Shown: in pieces, positions 9,750 to 18,896 of the stretch
How positions within the stretch are numbered: position 1 is the stretch's first letter
Layout: each line of letters starts with the position of its first letter
NCBI GenBank assembly: GCA_020725625.1
Contig: DYET01000043.1
Location: 1 to 40,643 of the forward strand
DNA length: 40,643 bases
Reading direction: 5' to 3'
Source: Desulfovirgula sp.
Lineage (GTDB): Bacteria > Bacillota > Desulfotomaculia > Desulfotomaculales > Desulfocucumaceae
Program-made: the position numbers and the translations under genes
Notes under the pieces: model-generated
Told to the model about the DNA's origin: nothing
What the model saw: the letters and a program-made list of their open reading frames with translations, nothing else
Database searches by the model: none

Positions 9750-10404
9750 ATTTGAATCCAAGAAACTGATCGGGAAAGCCGGAATAGAGGTGGTGGAAAC
9801 CAGACTGGCCCGAACCTGCGGGGAGGCCGTTACTATAAGCAAAGAGATTGGTTTCCCGGTGGCGATGAAAATAAATTCCCCTGATATTATCCATAAAAGC
9901 GATTCCGGGGGGGTAAAGCTGGGCCTGAATGACCCCGACGGGGTGGAAAGGGCTTACCGCGAAATTATGGGAGCGGCTGCAAGTCGCCACCCCCGGGCAG
10001 AAATCCAGGGGGTGACCGTCCAGAAAATGGCCCCGCCGGGAATTGAAACAATTATCGGCGTAAGCAGGGACCCCCTGTTCGGGCACGTTATAATGTTCGG
10101 GCTGGGAGGCGTCTTTGTGGAAGTGCTGAAAGATGTTGCATTCAGGGTTGTTCCGGTCACCGGAAAGGACGCCAGGGAGATGATTGAAGAGATCAAGGGG
10201 TACCCCCTGCTGCAGGGATACCGGGGCCGGGATCCGGTAAATATCGCCGCCGTTGAGAACATCATCCTAAAAATATCGGACTTCGCAGAAAAGAACCCGG
10301 AGGTAGTGGAACTGGACCTGAACCCGGTTTTCGCCTGCGCAGACCGGGCTGTGGCCGCGGATGCCAGGATTATCCTGGCTGCAAAAAACCATGTCAATTT
10401 GTAA
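9730..10404 (+). CDS. ADP-forming acyl-CoA synthetase, beta-type (ATP-grasp) subunit
   Basis: 224 residues, an ATP-grasp domain of the acetyl-CoA synthetase (ADP-forming) beta family. Marks include the N-terminal LTEFESKKLIGKAGI-like segment, the PVAMKINSPDIIHKSDSGGV core, the metal/ATP-binding loop MFGLGGVFVEV, and the C-terminal VELDLNPVF. Its ATG lies inside the end of the alpha gene in another frame (20-base overlap), with GGGAGGG upstream, so the two are translationally coupled and likely form one heteromeric enzyme. Length is normal for a stand-alone beta subunit. Confidence 0.92.
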   Translation: MTLVLTEFESKKLIGKAGIEVVETRLARTCGEAVTISKEIGFPVAMKINSPDIIHKSDSGGVKLGLNDPDGVERAYREIMGAAASRHPRAEIQGVTVQKMAPPGIETIIGVSRDPLFGHVIMFGLGGVFVEVLKDVAFRVVPVTGKDAREMIEEIKGYPLLQGYRGRDPVNIAAVENIILKISDFAEKNPEVVELDLNPVFACADRAVAADARIILAAKNHVNL

Positions 10405-10884
10405 ACAGACCTAAGGCGGTGTTGACTGCCCGAAGCAAAAGGCTTGTTAAAGAAACAGCCGTCAGGCTGCTGACAAACCCCTGGGTTATTCTACCTACCC
10501 AAGGGTTTGCCTTTAGGCCTTTTATGATTGTATGGATTTGATACAGGTATTATCCTTTGTATCAGAACCAGCGTTGTTCTGCAAAATAATCCCCCCTCGA
10601 GTTGTTGGTTTGTCTTTACAATGACAATATTAATCACATCCTTTTTTAAGATTGTGGTGAAGCCTAATATAAAAAGGCCTGCTTGATTATTCCATGATAT
10701 TGCGCTTGGATAGCAAAAAATAATGCCAAATGGCATATTTCAAGGAAGATATTCAAATTACCCGCGCCAGGGGGGCCACCTTCATTGCTGCGGGGTTTCC
10801 GCAGCTCTCAGATAAAGCAACTAGTTGACCATATACCGGATGAACCGAAAGTATGGTTGCCTGTAAGGATTAGCCGGCGGCCGG
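10405..10884. other. Intergenic region with several hairpins, no gene seen
   Basis: This 480-base stretch is more AT-rich than its surroundings. A hairpin at 10474-10510 (CAAACCC..GGGT / ACCC..GGGTTTG) sits where a terminator of the acyl-CoA synthetase genes is expected. Other inverted repeats are TGATACA/TGTATCA (10539-10564), ATGCCA-AA-TGGCAT (10723-10736) and GCTGCGG/CCGCAGC (10787-10805). The last lies downstream of the convergent Fe-S gene and could end its transcript, although no U-run follows. Open frames here have no recognisable protein features. Confidence 0.5.
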
Positions 10885-11904
10885 TTAGTCGGCCACGTCC
10901 TCGCCCAGGGCCAGCCGGCAGAGGTCGGAGATCAGTATCGGCCGGATGCCCTTTTGGGCCACCGCCCCGGAGAGGGTCATGTAGCACATGGGGCAGTTGA
11001 AAACGCAGGCGCCGGCCCCGGACTGAACCATGTCCCCAATGTTCCTGGCCTGCACATCGTCGGCCAAGTCCCCCCTCCCCTGTGCCCTGAAGACCGCCCC
11101 GCAGCACAGGGGATTCTCCCCGTCGTATTCCCTTTTCACCCTTTCCACACCGATCAGGGCGAAAATCTTGTCCAGGTAATGGTCCTTTTCCGGCGTCAGC
11201 CTGGTAGAGCAGGGGCGCTGGTAGGCCACCTTGAGGCCCAGTTTTTTGATTTTACCGGCGTTGTCCAGAAGCCTCCGGTGAAGGAACTCGAACAGGTGCA
11301 CCGGCCTGAAGGGAACCTCCAGCCCGAAGGCCGGGGCATAGGAGGCATAAAGCGCGTAGCACTCGTCGTGGAAGCAGACAAGCTCGTCGATGTTGTGCCT
11401 GGCAAAATTATTGATGGTGTTTTCGACCCTCTCGAGGATCAGGGAGTGCATGCCGTAGTGCAGGTAGACCAGGTTGCAGAAGAAGTTCCTGCCCATCAGC
11501 ACCGATGTGCCCTCGAAGATACTGCCGGCGATCCGGCTGTCCTTGAGCTTGGGGAAGAGGCACATGGACAGGGGGGTCCCGTCGATTTCGGTGATCTTCG
11601 CCTCCTCCCTGGGAGCGAACAGCTTGACCTGCTCCCTGATGAAATCCTCCGGGGCCGGCTTTATGCCCCGTTTCTCCTGGAGCCCGACGATCAGGTAAAA
11701 GGGGTGGTTGCGGTGCTTGCAGTACTCCTCGCAGCCGTAGCAGGTGGCGCACTGGTGGAGCACGATTGAATCCAGTCCCTCAATCATCTTCATTTTTTCC
11801 CTTTTTGCGGCCTCCGGGTCAAGATTGAGGTACTGGCAGCGCGCCAGGCAGTCGGTGGTCTCGCACCGCCGGCACAGGTCCGGGTCGGTTTTCAGCTGAT
11901 ACAC
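10885..11904 (-). CDS. Cysteine-rich (Fe-S)-binding protein, HdrB/GlpC-like
   Basis: About 339 residues. The N-terminus has two cysteine groups, CRRCETTDCLARC and CATCYGCEEYC, that look like Fe-S ligands. The C-terminal half resembles the CCG-type domains of heterodisulfide reductase HdrB/HdrD and GlpC: CFHDECYA, QRPCSTR, LCCGAVF and CPMCY. Such proteins pass electrons between ferredoxin-like partners and quinones or thiols. The partner here is unknown; no HdrA or HdrC lies next to it. Start: GTG 11904 has AAAGG nine bases upstream, better placed than GTG 11913. It is a single gene between convergent synthetase genes and a separate amidohydrolase. Confidence 0.75.
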   Translation of the reverse strand: MYQLKTDPDLCRRCETTDCLARCQYLNLDPEAAKREKMKMIEGLDSIVLHQCATCYGCEEYCKHRNHPFYLIVGLQEKRGIKPAPEDFIREQVKLFAPREEAKITEIDGTPLSMCLFPKLKDSRIAGSIFEGTSVLMGRNFFCNLVYLHYGMHSLILERVENTINNFARHNIDELVCFHDECYALYASYAPAFGLEVPFRPVHLFEFLHRRLLDNAGKIKKLGLKVAYQRPCSTRLTPEKDHYLDKIFALIGVERVKREYDGENPLCCGAVFRAQGRGDLADDVQARNIGDMVQSGAGACVFNCPMCYMTLSGAVAQKGIRPILISDLCRLALGEDVAD

Positions 11905-12034
11905 TGGAATCACCCTTTCACGGCGGTAGTGGTGCTTTTTCCCAAAAAAGCCCTGCCCTCATTTTATATGAAGTTCCATCCTATAACCATCCTTTTCCTG
12001 GTAACGGCTTAAATATCCCCCTTATGCAAGCGAT

Positions 12035-12904
12035 TTAATTGATTAGCTGCATGAAATTGCCGCCCAGTATATCCTCCTTCTGCCGGTCGGGGATGCTCAT
12101 TCTTTCCACCCAGCCCTTAATTTTGGAATAGTCGTAGGCACCGCCCGGCCGTTCGATGCCGTATGGGCCGTCGGTGCCGTACAGGCATTTTTCGTGTCCA
12201 ACGGCCTTGACCGTCAGGCCGGCGATGTTTTCGTCCAGGTAGTCGCTGGACAGGTCAAGGTAAACGTTCTTTTTGGTTTTAACGTATTCCCATATTTTCC
12301 TGAAGTGGGGGATTCCGGCGTGGGCGTAGATAACCTTGAGACGGGGAAATTTTTCCGGCAGGTGGCGGTAGCATCCGGGCTGGGATGACAGGTGGATGAT
12401 CAGGGGGCAGTTTCTTTCCTGGCAGAATCCGGCCACGGAATCAAGCTGTTCTATTCGGTAGCCGTGGAAAAAGGGGTGGACCTTAACCCCCACCATCCCC
12501 GGGAGGCCCCAAAAGGCCTCGATCTCCTCCTGGGGATTGCCCTGGCCGGGATTGACGGTAATCCAGCCGAGAAACCTTTCCGGGTACCTTTTCAGCGCCC
12601 CGGCCACACTGCTGTTGTCGGGGACCATGGAAATGCCAACGGTGTTGCCCATGATCTTGAAATTGCCCCGGCCGTCCAGAAAGGATTTGTAAATACCCTT
12701 TCCCACCGGGCTGAGGTTTAGAATCAATCCCCTCATTAATTTTTTCAGCCTTTCATTTTTAGGGTTGTGTTCGATGTAAAACGGCTCACAGAGCTTTGCC
12801 ATTAATACCGTTTTGCCTATTCCCGCCTTGTCCATGGCCCCGATCAGTTTTTCCAGCGAAAGCATATTTTCATCCAAGTGGAAATGGCAGTCCACGACGA
12901 TCAT
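12035..12904 (-). CDS. Amidohydrolase-2 family TIM-barrel hydrolase
   Basis: About 289 residues with the metal-dependent amidohydrolase pattern: N-terminal HxH (DCHFHLDE), a KVHP strand, an IIHLSS histidine, the YAHAG histidine, and the late Asp in GTDGPYG. Family members are hydrolases or decarboxylases; the substrate is not evident. Start ATG 12904 has AAAGGGG about eight bases upstream; GTG 12913 is rejected because it overlaps that site. It has its own sigma-A-like promoter and appears monocistronic. Confidence 0.8.
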   Translation of the reverse strand: MIVVDCHFHLDENMLSLEKLIGAMDKAGIGKTVLMAKLCEPFYIEHNPKNERLKKLMRGLILNLSPVGKGIYKSFLDGRGNFKIMGNTVGISMVPDNSSVAGALKRYPERFLGWITVNPGQGNPQEEIEAFWGLPGMVGVKVHPFFHGYRIEQLDSVAGFCQERNCPLIIHLSSQPGCYRHLPEKFPRLKVIYAHAGIPHFRKIWEYVKTKKNVYLDLSSDYLDENIAGLTVKAVGHEKCLYGTDGPYGIERPGGAYDYSKIKGWVERMSIPDRQKEDILGGNFMQLIN

Positions 12905-12940
12905 CCCGGCCACCCCTTTCCCTGTTTTAAATTGTTTAAG

Positions 12941-12969
12941 ATTCTAAAGCATGTCAACTCCTTTGTCAA
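12941..12969 (-). promoter_or_regulatory. Sigma-A-type promoter of the amidohydrolase gene
   Basis: On the minus strand TTGACA (12969-12964) is followed after exactly 17 bases by TAGAAT (12946-12941). A second TTGACA overlaps the spacer. The start point would fall about 30 bases before the ATG. Confidence 0.65.
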
Positions 12970-12981
12970 TTCGCCGGGCCT

Positions 12982-13020
12982 CCCAAAAAAACCGTTCGGC
13001 CCGGCGGGACGGTTTTTGGG
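12982..13020 (-). terminator. Rho-independent terminator after the thioesterase gene
   Basis: CCCAAAAA..ACCGT and ACGGTTTTTGGG form a stem around a GC-rich inner CCC/GGG hairpin. The minus-strand transcript reads ACGG-stem then U-rich sequence. It ends the operon of metallophosphoesterase, NRDE protein and thioesterase, just upstream of the amidohydrolase promoter. Confidence 0.7.
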
Positions 13021-13116
13021 CCGAGTTTCCGGTTTTGGCAATTCGGCCGCCCGGGGAAGGCTAACATTGCTCAACGGCAACAACCGCTTTACCCGGCGCG
13101 GCCGCAGAATTATTGC

Positions 13117-13491
13117 TCACCGCCCGCCGTCCTTGCGGTACACCAGGCCTTCGGCTACCGCCACCAGGTTGTCAGCGGCGTCCCTGACTTCCATGCGGTA
13201 AAGCCCTGTCTTTTTGGTAATATTTTCCTCCCGGGCGGTGGCGGTGAGCACCGATCCCAGGGAGGTGGTTTTCAGGAACTGTATGTTCACGTTCAGGGCC
13301 AGGGCCAGCGGGCCGTGGGCGTTGCTGGCGGCCGCGAAAACTATGTCGGCCAGGCTGAAAATGGCGCCGCCGTGGGTGACCCCGGCGCCGTTGAGCAGTT
13401 CCGGCCTTACCTCCATGACGGCCCGGGCGTAACCGGGCCTGGCCTCCACCAGTTCAATGCCCAGATGCCGGGCCAGGGCGTCCTTTTTCAT
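13117..13491 (-). CDS. Hotdog-fold acyl-CoA thioesterase, PaaI-like
   Basis: A protein of about 124 residues with the hotdog signature NGAGVTHGGAIFSLAD, whose HGG and following acidic residue belong to the PaaI-type active site. It starts with the usual RHLGIELVEARPGYARA strand pair. Family members hydrolyse acyl-CoA (often aromatic or hydroxyacyl) to free acid and CoA, often rescuing trapped CoA. Start is uncertain: ATG 13491 gives normal family length, while the open frame reaches 13566 and overlaps the NRDE gene by seven bases. It is the last gene of a small minus-strand operon. Confidence 0.82.
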   Translation of the reverse strand: MKKDALARHLGIELVEARPGYARAVMEVRPELLNGAGVTHGGAIFSLADIVFAAASNAHGPLALALNVNIQFLKTTSLGSVLTATAREENITKKTGLYRMEVRDAADNLVAVAEGLVYRKDGGR

Positions 13492-13559
13492 AAACATTTC
13501 TTTCGTATCCGTAAACCTTCTCTCCCATCCGTTGGTTTTCATTTTTACCGGCATGCGGT

Positions 13560-14345
13560 TCAACACCGGCCCGCCCGGTCGAGGTAAAACTCATAAAACG
13601 CGTCTTTACCCGTCCTCCTGCCGCCGGCGGTAAATGACCGCTCGTAAAACCGCACGCGGCCGTGCCGCTCCGCCAGGAGGACGGTGGAGGCCCGGGTGCC
13701 GTATGTTTCACTCCCGATAAAGATGGGGGAAAGCAGCCTCTCCCACTCCAGGGAAACCCCCGTGCGGGGAAGTTCTTCGTCCCGGGCCGGTTCCCGGTCG
13801 GACAGCAATTCAAACAACCTCTCCGCCGTGACCTCCCCGCGGCCCCCGAGGATCCGCTGAAACTCCTCCTTCCCCCTCACCACCTTGGGCCAGGGCGTAT
13901 CCAGCAGGTGGTTGCTAAGCCCGTATACACCCGGGCCGAGCCTGTCGGTCCGCCCCGTCCGGCTGGAATAATACCACATTGACTTTCCGTCGAGCAGCAG
14001 CAGGTTGAACCCGTTATATTCCTCCCGGACTCCGTCCAGGGCCTCCAGGAACACCTCCGGGTGCCCGGGGAAGCAGAGGTACTCCCTGACCAGCAGCCCG
14101 CGGGAACGGGCGCCTGCTTTGTACGAAGCCGGGTCGCGGTAGTTGGTTAGGGCGGCGAACCGGCCCCGCTTGGTAATGCCCAGCCACGTGCCGGAGCGTT
14201 CCAGGTCCCTGCCGGCCAGTAGATCCGTGTAGTCTTCCCAGAAGCCGGCCGGAGCCGAGGGCCGGGCGTAAAATTCGTCCCGGTTGGCGGCGACTACCAG
14301 GAAATAATCGGGGTGGCAGTCATAGGCAGCCAGGATAATACACAT
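13560..14345 (-). CDS. NRDE (TANGO2-like) family protein
   Basis: 261 residues. It begins with MCIILAA, the conserved N-terminal Met-Cys, followed by VAANRDEFYARPS (the NRDE motif), GRDLERSGTWLGITKRGRFAALTNYRD, and LSNHLLDTPWPKV, all typical of the family. The exposed Cys2 suggests an Ntn-hydrolase-like fold; the bacterial role is not settled. TTG 14360 is five codons upstream but GAGG sits seven bases before ATG 14345, so the latter is chosen. It lies between the metallophosphoesterase and thioesterase genes. Confidence 0.85.
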   Translation of the reverse strand: MCIILAAYDCHPDYFLVVAANRDEFYARPSAPAGFWEDYTDLLAGRDLERSGTWLGITKRGRFAALTNYRDPASYKAGARSRGLLVREYLCFPGHPEVFLEALDGVREEYNGFNLLLLDGKSMWYYSSRTGRTDRLGPGVYGLSNHLLDTPWPKVVRGKEEFQRILGGRGEVTAERLFELLSDREPARDEELPRTGVSLEWERLLSPIFIGSETYGTRASTVLLAERHGRVRFYERSFTAGGRRTGKDAFYEFYLDRAGRC

Positions 14346-14505
14346 TGCTTTTCCTCGCAAAAAAAATTGTTTAACCCTGTTTTTCTATAACAACCTCCCT
14401 TATTCCTTCCCGGCTGCACTCTGTCTTTTCCCTTTTGCCGGCCGGCCCCTGTGGCCGGCATGCGGAGGCAAAAGCACAAAAATAGCTTTCTTTTGCCCGC
14501 CCTGC

Positions 14506-15674
14506 TCAGTCCCCTCCAAAGCGTATGTCGACCTGAACTATTTCGGGCCTGCTGCCCACCCGGACGGGCGGGCCCCAGGTGCCGAAACCGGATGAAACCA
14601 CAACGTGCAGGTCGCCCCGGCGAAGGTATCCCCAGTCGAGTTCGTACATTCGCCGTGTAACCAGGTTGAACGGAAACAACTGGCCCCGGTGGGTATGACC
14701 CGACAGCTTCAAATCCACCCCTTCCTCCGCAGCCTCCCGGACCCGGGAAGGCTGGTGGTCCAACAAGATTATCGGCAGGGACCGCTCCAGGCTCTCCATC
14801 AGGCTTTCCAGATCCTTCCGGACCCTGCCGTCAAAGCGCCGGCGGGACCCGTCATCTCGGCCCAACAGGTAAAAGCTATCCGCTATTTTTACTACGTCGT
14901 CCCTGAGCACGTTTATTCCCGCCTCCTGCAGGTGCTTGACAATTTCCTCGGATTTCCGGCCGATATATTCGTGGTTGCCCGGAACCGCGTAAATACCGTA
15001 CTTGGGTGAGAGCAGCCTGAAGGTGTCCATCATGCCCTGTTCGGCAAAGGGTCCCGGGCTTTCGTCGACCACGTCTCCGGGCAATACCACCAGGTCCGGC
15101 TGCAGGCTGTTAATCATTTCCACAAGTTTCAACAGCCGGCCGTTGTGAACGATGGTTCCCAGATGCAGGTCCGAAGCCGCCACCACGCGAAGTTCTTTAA
15201 GGGATCCCGCCTGCTTCGGGATGGTGATGCTGTACCGGCTCACCTGCGGGTTTCTGGCATTCCACCAGCCGTATGCGAAAACAGCACAAACCAGGAACAG
15301 GACCGTCAGGCCTGCGGCCAGGGTCGCCCGGGGGTTCTGGAAAAACGCTGGGGGGATAAAGCCGAACAGCCTGTTTAAAAGGAGTATGATTTCAACCGCA
15401 GCCAGGCCAGGGCAAAGTAAATGACAAACCCCATCCAGTAGGACCCCGCCACGGTCAGCAGGAGGCTGGCCTTGGCCGGCAGAACATCCCTACCGAACCT
15501 GCCGGCAAGGTACGAGAGGGCCACCAGCCAGAATACCAGCCAGTACACTCCTTTGCTCAAATAGGGAATGTGCCTCCCTATGAACTGCCATCCCCGCATG
15601 CCGATCCAGAAATTAATCAGTCCGTACAGCAAAAAGAAAAGAACGAACACGGCCGGAATTGATACCCTGAACAT
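14506..15674 (-). pseudogene. Membrane-anchored metallophosphoesterase (YkuE-like), split by a frameshift
   Basis: Two frames together make one protein of about 389 residues. The first (15674-15375) codes about 99 residues with several hydrophobic helices. The second carries the calcineurin-like phosphoesterase domain: SDLHLG, GDVVD, GNHE, DHQP and GHTHRGQ, which are the metal and phosphate ligands. The second frame stays open upstream to about 15400 and encodes a further hydrophobic segment with GFIPPAFF, so coding potential passes from one frame to the other near 15395-15400 by a -1 shift. Related intact proteins have the same order of membrane helices and catalytic domain. It is either a pseudogene or a sequencing error; the catalytic part alone could start at GTG 15243. 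Confidence 0.75.
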
Positions 15675-15933
15675 CGGCTGGCGATCACCTTTCTCTGGCA
15701 GCTAATCAGGGCCAGGACGGTCCGGCGTCACAGAAGCCTTCACTTTCCCGGTCAACCAAAACCGAACATATATAATTATATAATATACTAAAAATGCCGC
15801 GGTTTTTCCACGGCCTAACTAACGGGATCAATGCCCAAATTGCGGTTCCGGAAATTTTCGGAAGAAGGAATTTGAAAAGGTGACAAAGAATTACGGTAAA
15901 AAGCCTGCCAGATATCAAACAGGGAGGTGCAGC

Positions 15934-16857
15934 ATGATTAAGGACTATATCAAGCTGGTTGCGGTTTTTCTGGTCTTTTTCATCACCATAAACCTGGAAA
16001 TCAACAAGGTAACTCCCCCTCTTTTCAGCTATTTCTTTTGCGCGTTGATTCTGCTGTTCGGAATCGCGGCTTACCGCCGCCACCGGACAAAATATGTCAG
16101 AACGATGTTTATTGTCCTGGCGGCGGTTCAGTTTATTTCCTGCCTGGTGCTTCCCTACTGGATTTTAAACAGAAGCCTTCCCCTGAACGCCAGCTGGCCT
16201 TACTTCCCCGAGGTGATCTGGACGGCCGGGACACTGGCGGTCTGGTACTATGCCATTTCCTTCGTCCTGATCCCGGTGGCTGTGTATCTCTACGGCAGGC
16301 GGGCCTGGTGCTCTTTTGTCTGCGGCACCGGTGCAACGGCCGAAACCATCGGCGACAGTTACAGGACGGCCGGCCCGAAGGCGGCCGGGGTGCCCCGGGG
16401 CTTCACGGCATTTAAATGGGTCGTCCTGGCCCTTTCGGTCGCAGCCACGGTACTGGCCCTGGCCGGTTACTCCCGGGCCAGTCTGTTCAACCTGGTCTTC
16501 CTGGTATTTTTCATTTTATTCCTGAGAACCCTGCTGATGCAGGCGGTCAATATAATTCTCATGCCCAGGTTCGGCAACCGCATCTGGTGCAGGTACTTCT
16601 GTCCCCAGGGGCTGGTTGCCGGCCTCATCTCCCGCGCAGGCAGGTTCGCCCTGGTCAGGGACGACAGCCTGTGCTCCCGCTGCGGCACCTGCACCAGGAA
16701 TTGCTCCATGGCCGTCGATATCACCGGCGGCCCGGCCGTGAACCGGTCCGGGGAATGCGTGGGCTGCGGGGTGTGCGTGGAGGTGTGCCCGCAGCAGGCA
16801 CTCTCCATGACCACCGGGCGGGTCACGGTCCCGGACAAGGCGGGGATACCGGGCTAA
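15934..16857 (+). CDS. Membrane 4Fe-4S polyferredoxin, NapH/YccM-like
   Basis: 307 residues. There are about five or six membrane helices, with two cytoplasmic Cys pairs CSFVC and CRYFCPQG of the NapH type, then a C-terminal 2[4Fe-4S] domain: CSRCGTCTRNC and CVGCGVCVEVCP. Such proteins move electrons between the membrane and soluble carriers. Start ATG 15934 has GGGAGG seven bases upstream; the frame is open from 15880 without another good site. It is a single gene whose stop overlaps the stop of the convergent 3-hydroxyacyl-CoA dehydrogenase gene by four bases. Confidence 0.85.
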   Translation: MIKDYIKLVAVFLVFFITINLEINKVTPPLFSYFFCALILLFGIAAYRRHRTKYVRTMFIVLAAVQFISCLVLPYWILNRSLPLNASWPYFPEVIWTAGTLAVWYYAISFVLIPVAVYLYGRRAWCSFVCGTGATAETIGDSYRTAGPKAAGVPRGFTAFKWVVLALSVAATVLALAGYSRASLFNLVFLVFFILFLRTLLMQAVNIILMPRFGNRIWCRYFCPQGLVAGLISRAGRFALVRDDSLCSRCGTCTRNCSMAVDITGGPAVNRSGECVGCGVCVEVCPQQALSMTTGRVTVPDKAGIPG

Positions 16858-17786
16858 TAATCGATTTCCTTCAGCCGCCTGATGAACTCCCGGTCGCGCT
16901 TTTCAATAATCTTCCTGACATCCCGGCCGGTATAATCGTAAAATCCCTTTCCCGACTTGACTCCCAGATCTCCCCGGGCCACCTTCTCCGCCAGGACCGG
17001 ATCGGGGGATCCGGATTTGGACATGGCCGCGGAGGCCCTGGCCCAGGTGTCCAGCCCGCCCAGGTCGGCGATTTCAAATATACCCAGGGAGGGCAGGCGA
17101 AAACCCGGCCCGGCCTTGATTGCCAGGTCTATCTCGGCCGCGCCCGCCACTCCCTGGCCCAGGATCGCCAGGGCCTCGCGCATGATGGCGGACTGGATAC
17201 GGTTGGCCACAAACCCGGGGACCTCCTTCTGGAGAACGACCGGCTTTTTCCCTATCCTGATCATCAGGTCCCGGGCCAAAAAAAGCGTTTCGTCCGAAGT
17301 CCGGCTCCCCCTGACCACCTCCACCAGGGGAACCAGGTGGGGCGGATTGAACCAGTGGGTTACCACCACCTTGTCCGGCCTGCCGGTAACTTGCGCCATG
17401 GCCGACCCACTCAAGGACGAGGTGTTGGTGGCCAAAACGGCATGGGGGGGTGCCACGGCGTCCAGCTTCATAAAAAGCTGCTTTTTTAACTCCATGACTT
17501 CGGGCACCGCCTCCACCACAAAGTCACAGCCGCCAACCGCAGAGGCCAGGTCTACTTCACAGGTAATGTTCCGCAGCGTGGCGTCGCGGTCTTCCGGGCT
17601 GATCAGCCCCGTTTCGACAAAAAGGTCGAGGTTTGCCCGGATCTGGCCGGCCGCCCGGGACAGGACGTCTTTGGAGACGTCGTTCAGCCGCACCGCGTAG
17701 CCCGCCAGGGCGAACGTCTGGGCAATGCCGTGGCCCATGATGCCGGCCCCGACCACTCCGATATTCCTGATGTCCTCCAGCCTCAT
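16854..17786 (-). CDS. 3-hydroxyacyl-CoA dehydrogenase (3-hydroxybutyryl-CoA type)
   Basis: 310 residues. The N-terminal Rossmann motif is GVVGAGIMGHGIA, followed by EAVPE, the NTSSLS active-site Ser/Asn region, the catalytic H in THWFNPP with E in PLVEVV, and the C-terminal domain with PGFVANRI and GVKSGKGFYDY. It oxidises (S)-3-hydroxyacyl-CoA with NAD+. It fits a beta-oxidation-like or butyryl-CoA pathway; no thiolase or crotonase lies beside it. Start ATG 17786 has GGGGTGG upstream. Confidence 0.92.
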   Translation of the reverse strand: MRLEDIRNIGVVGAGIMGHGIAQTFALAGYAVRLNDVSKDVLSRAAGQIRANLDLFVETGLISPEDRDATLRNITCEVDLASAVGGCDFVVEAVPEVMELKKQLFMKLDAVAPPHAVLATNTSSLSGSAMAQVTGRPDKVVVTHWFNPPHLVPLVEVVRGSRTSDETLFLARDLMIRIGKKPVVLQKEVPGFVANRIQSAIMREALAILGQGVAGAAEIDLAIKAGPGFRLPSLGIFEIADLGGLDTWARASAAMSKSGSPDPVLAEKVARGDLGVKSGKGFYDYTGRDVRKIIEKRDREFIRRLKEIDY

Positions 17787-17857
17787 CGGATCAATCCACC
17801 CCTATATTTTATTATCCATTTTAATACGCCCCGGCTGTCGCAAATAAGGCCGCGGTG

Positions 17858-18073
17858 TTATTTTGCAAATCCCGGTACGAACCACTCGCCGTCAATCTTT
17901 ACAAGGTCGGCCGTCCCATCGTCTTCCACCGGGTAAAATCCCCAACCCTGGGAGATCTTATTCCGGCATATTCACGAAGACTCCTTGATCACCAACGGCT
18001 TGCCGGAATACTTGACGGTCCGTACTTTGCCGGTGTTGAGGTCGTAGAGAACGCCTTTTCTCTGACAGACCAT
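17858..18073 (-). pseudogene. Small 72-codon reading frame interrupted by an in-frame UGA
   Basis: From ATG 18073, with a long G-run ribosome site just upstream, a frame codes 33 residues to TGA at 17974-17972. The same frame then continues for 37 codons to TAA 17860-17858. Codon use is GC-rich and coding-like on both sides, and the second half contains a protein-like GFYPVEDDGTADLVKI segment. No family is recognised. It could be a small gene with a nonsense mutation, two unrelated pieces, or a selenocysteine codon. It lies upstream of the hydroxyacyl-CoA dehydrogenase gene on the same strand, 71 bases away. Confidence 0.4.
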
Positions 18074-18119
18074 ACCTGCCCCCCCTTACGTCAAATTCAG
18101 CCCGCAGCCCGGCCCGGGA

Positions 18120-18896
18120 TTACGCCTTCAAGGCCGTAAACTCCCTGATCGCCCCGAAGTACCGGTTCAGCCCGAAAAACAGGATATCGTTGTGGTCCGC
18201 ACCCGGTATAACCACCATTTTCTTGACGGTAGACCCGAGGGCTTCAAACAGCAGCCTTCCCTGGTCCAGTGGAACGATCCGGTCCTTTTCACCGTGGATA
18301 ACCAGGGCCGGAATCCTAATTTCAGAAGCCATCCGCCCGCACCGCCGGTCGAAAGGCCCGGTGTCCACCCCTTCGGCCGGCAGGCCGAGGTGCCTTATCA
18401 ACCCGGTCACGCTTAAAAAGCCGCTCTCTATAATAACCCCCTTCAGCCTGTCCTGGTAATTGTAGGCCAACTCAAGGGCCGGCACGCTGCCCATTGACCT
18501 TCCCATAACCCACAGTCCCGGCGGGAAATTTTTTTCGGCCAGGATTTCCCCGACGGCCGAAAAGACGCTGTGGGCATCCCGGACCAGGGACGAAAAGGTG
18601 GGCGTCCCCTGGCTGGTACCGTAACCCCGGTAGTCGGCCACGACTATGTTCAGGCCCGCCTGGTGATACAAAGGGGCGATCTGGTCATAATCGCTGGCCA
18701 CTTCCCCGTTTCCGTGAAAGTACAGCATCCACGGCAGGTCACCGGCGGCCGGATAAAACCGGCAGGTCACCGAGACGTCCTGATCTACTGGAACAGCTAT
18801 GTCAAAAGCCCCCTCCGGGCAGGGGGTATGGTCCCTGCGTGGGTAAAAAAGAAATTTCAGCAGCCCGGGCCGGTCGAACACGGAATAGTCGGTCAA
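18120..18896 (-). CDS. Alpha/beta hydrolase
   Basis: About 258 residues, a serine hydrolase of the YfhR/Bem46-like type: oxyanion region YFHGNGE, DYRGYGTS, nucleophile elbow GRSMGS, acid in GEKDRIV and His in GADHND. Substrate unknown; an esterase or thioesterase is typical. The open frame starts at 18950, but GGGGAGG precedes TTG 18896 by eight bases and nothing precedes ATG 18950, so 18896 is preferred. A TATAAT box on the minus strand lies upstream. Confidence 0.83.
   Translation of the reverse strand: MTDYSVFDRPGLLKFLFYPRRDHTPCPEGAFDIAVPVDQDVSVTCRFYPAAGDLPWMLYFHGNGEVASDYDQIAPLYHQAGLNIVVADYRGYGTSQGTPTFSSLVRDAHSVFSAVGEILAEKNFPPGLWVMGRSMGSVPALELAYNYQDRLKGVIIESGFLSVTGLIRHLGLPAEGVDTGPFDRRCGRMASEIRIPALVIHGEKDRIVPLDQGRLLFEALGSTVKKMVVIPGADHNDILFFGLNRYFGAIREFTALKA

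Noticed and set aside
10491-10736. An 81-codon minus-strand open frame
   Set aside because: It has no protein-like pattern, no ribosome site, and covers a terminator hairpin in AT-rich sequence.
15395-15400. Programmed -1 ribosomal frameshifting in the metallophosphoesterase
   Set aside because: No X-XXY-YYZ slippery sequence is seen at the junction.
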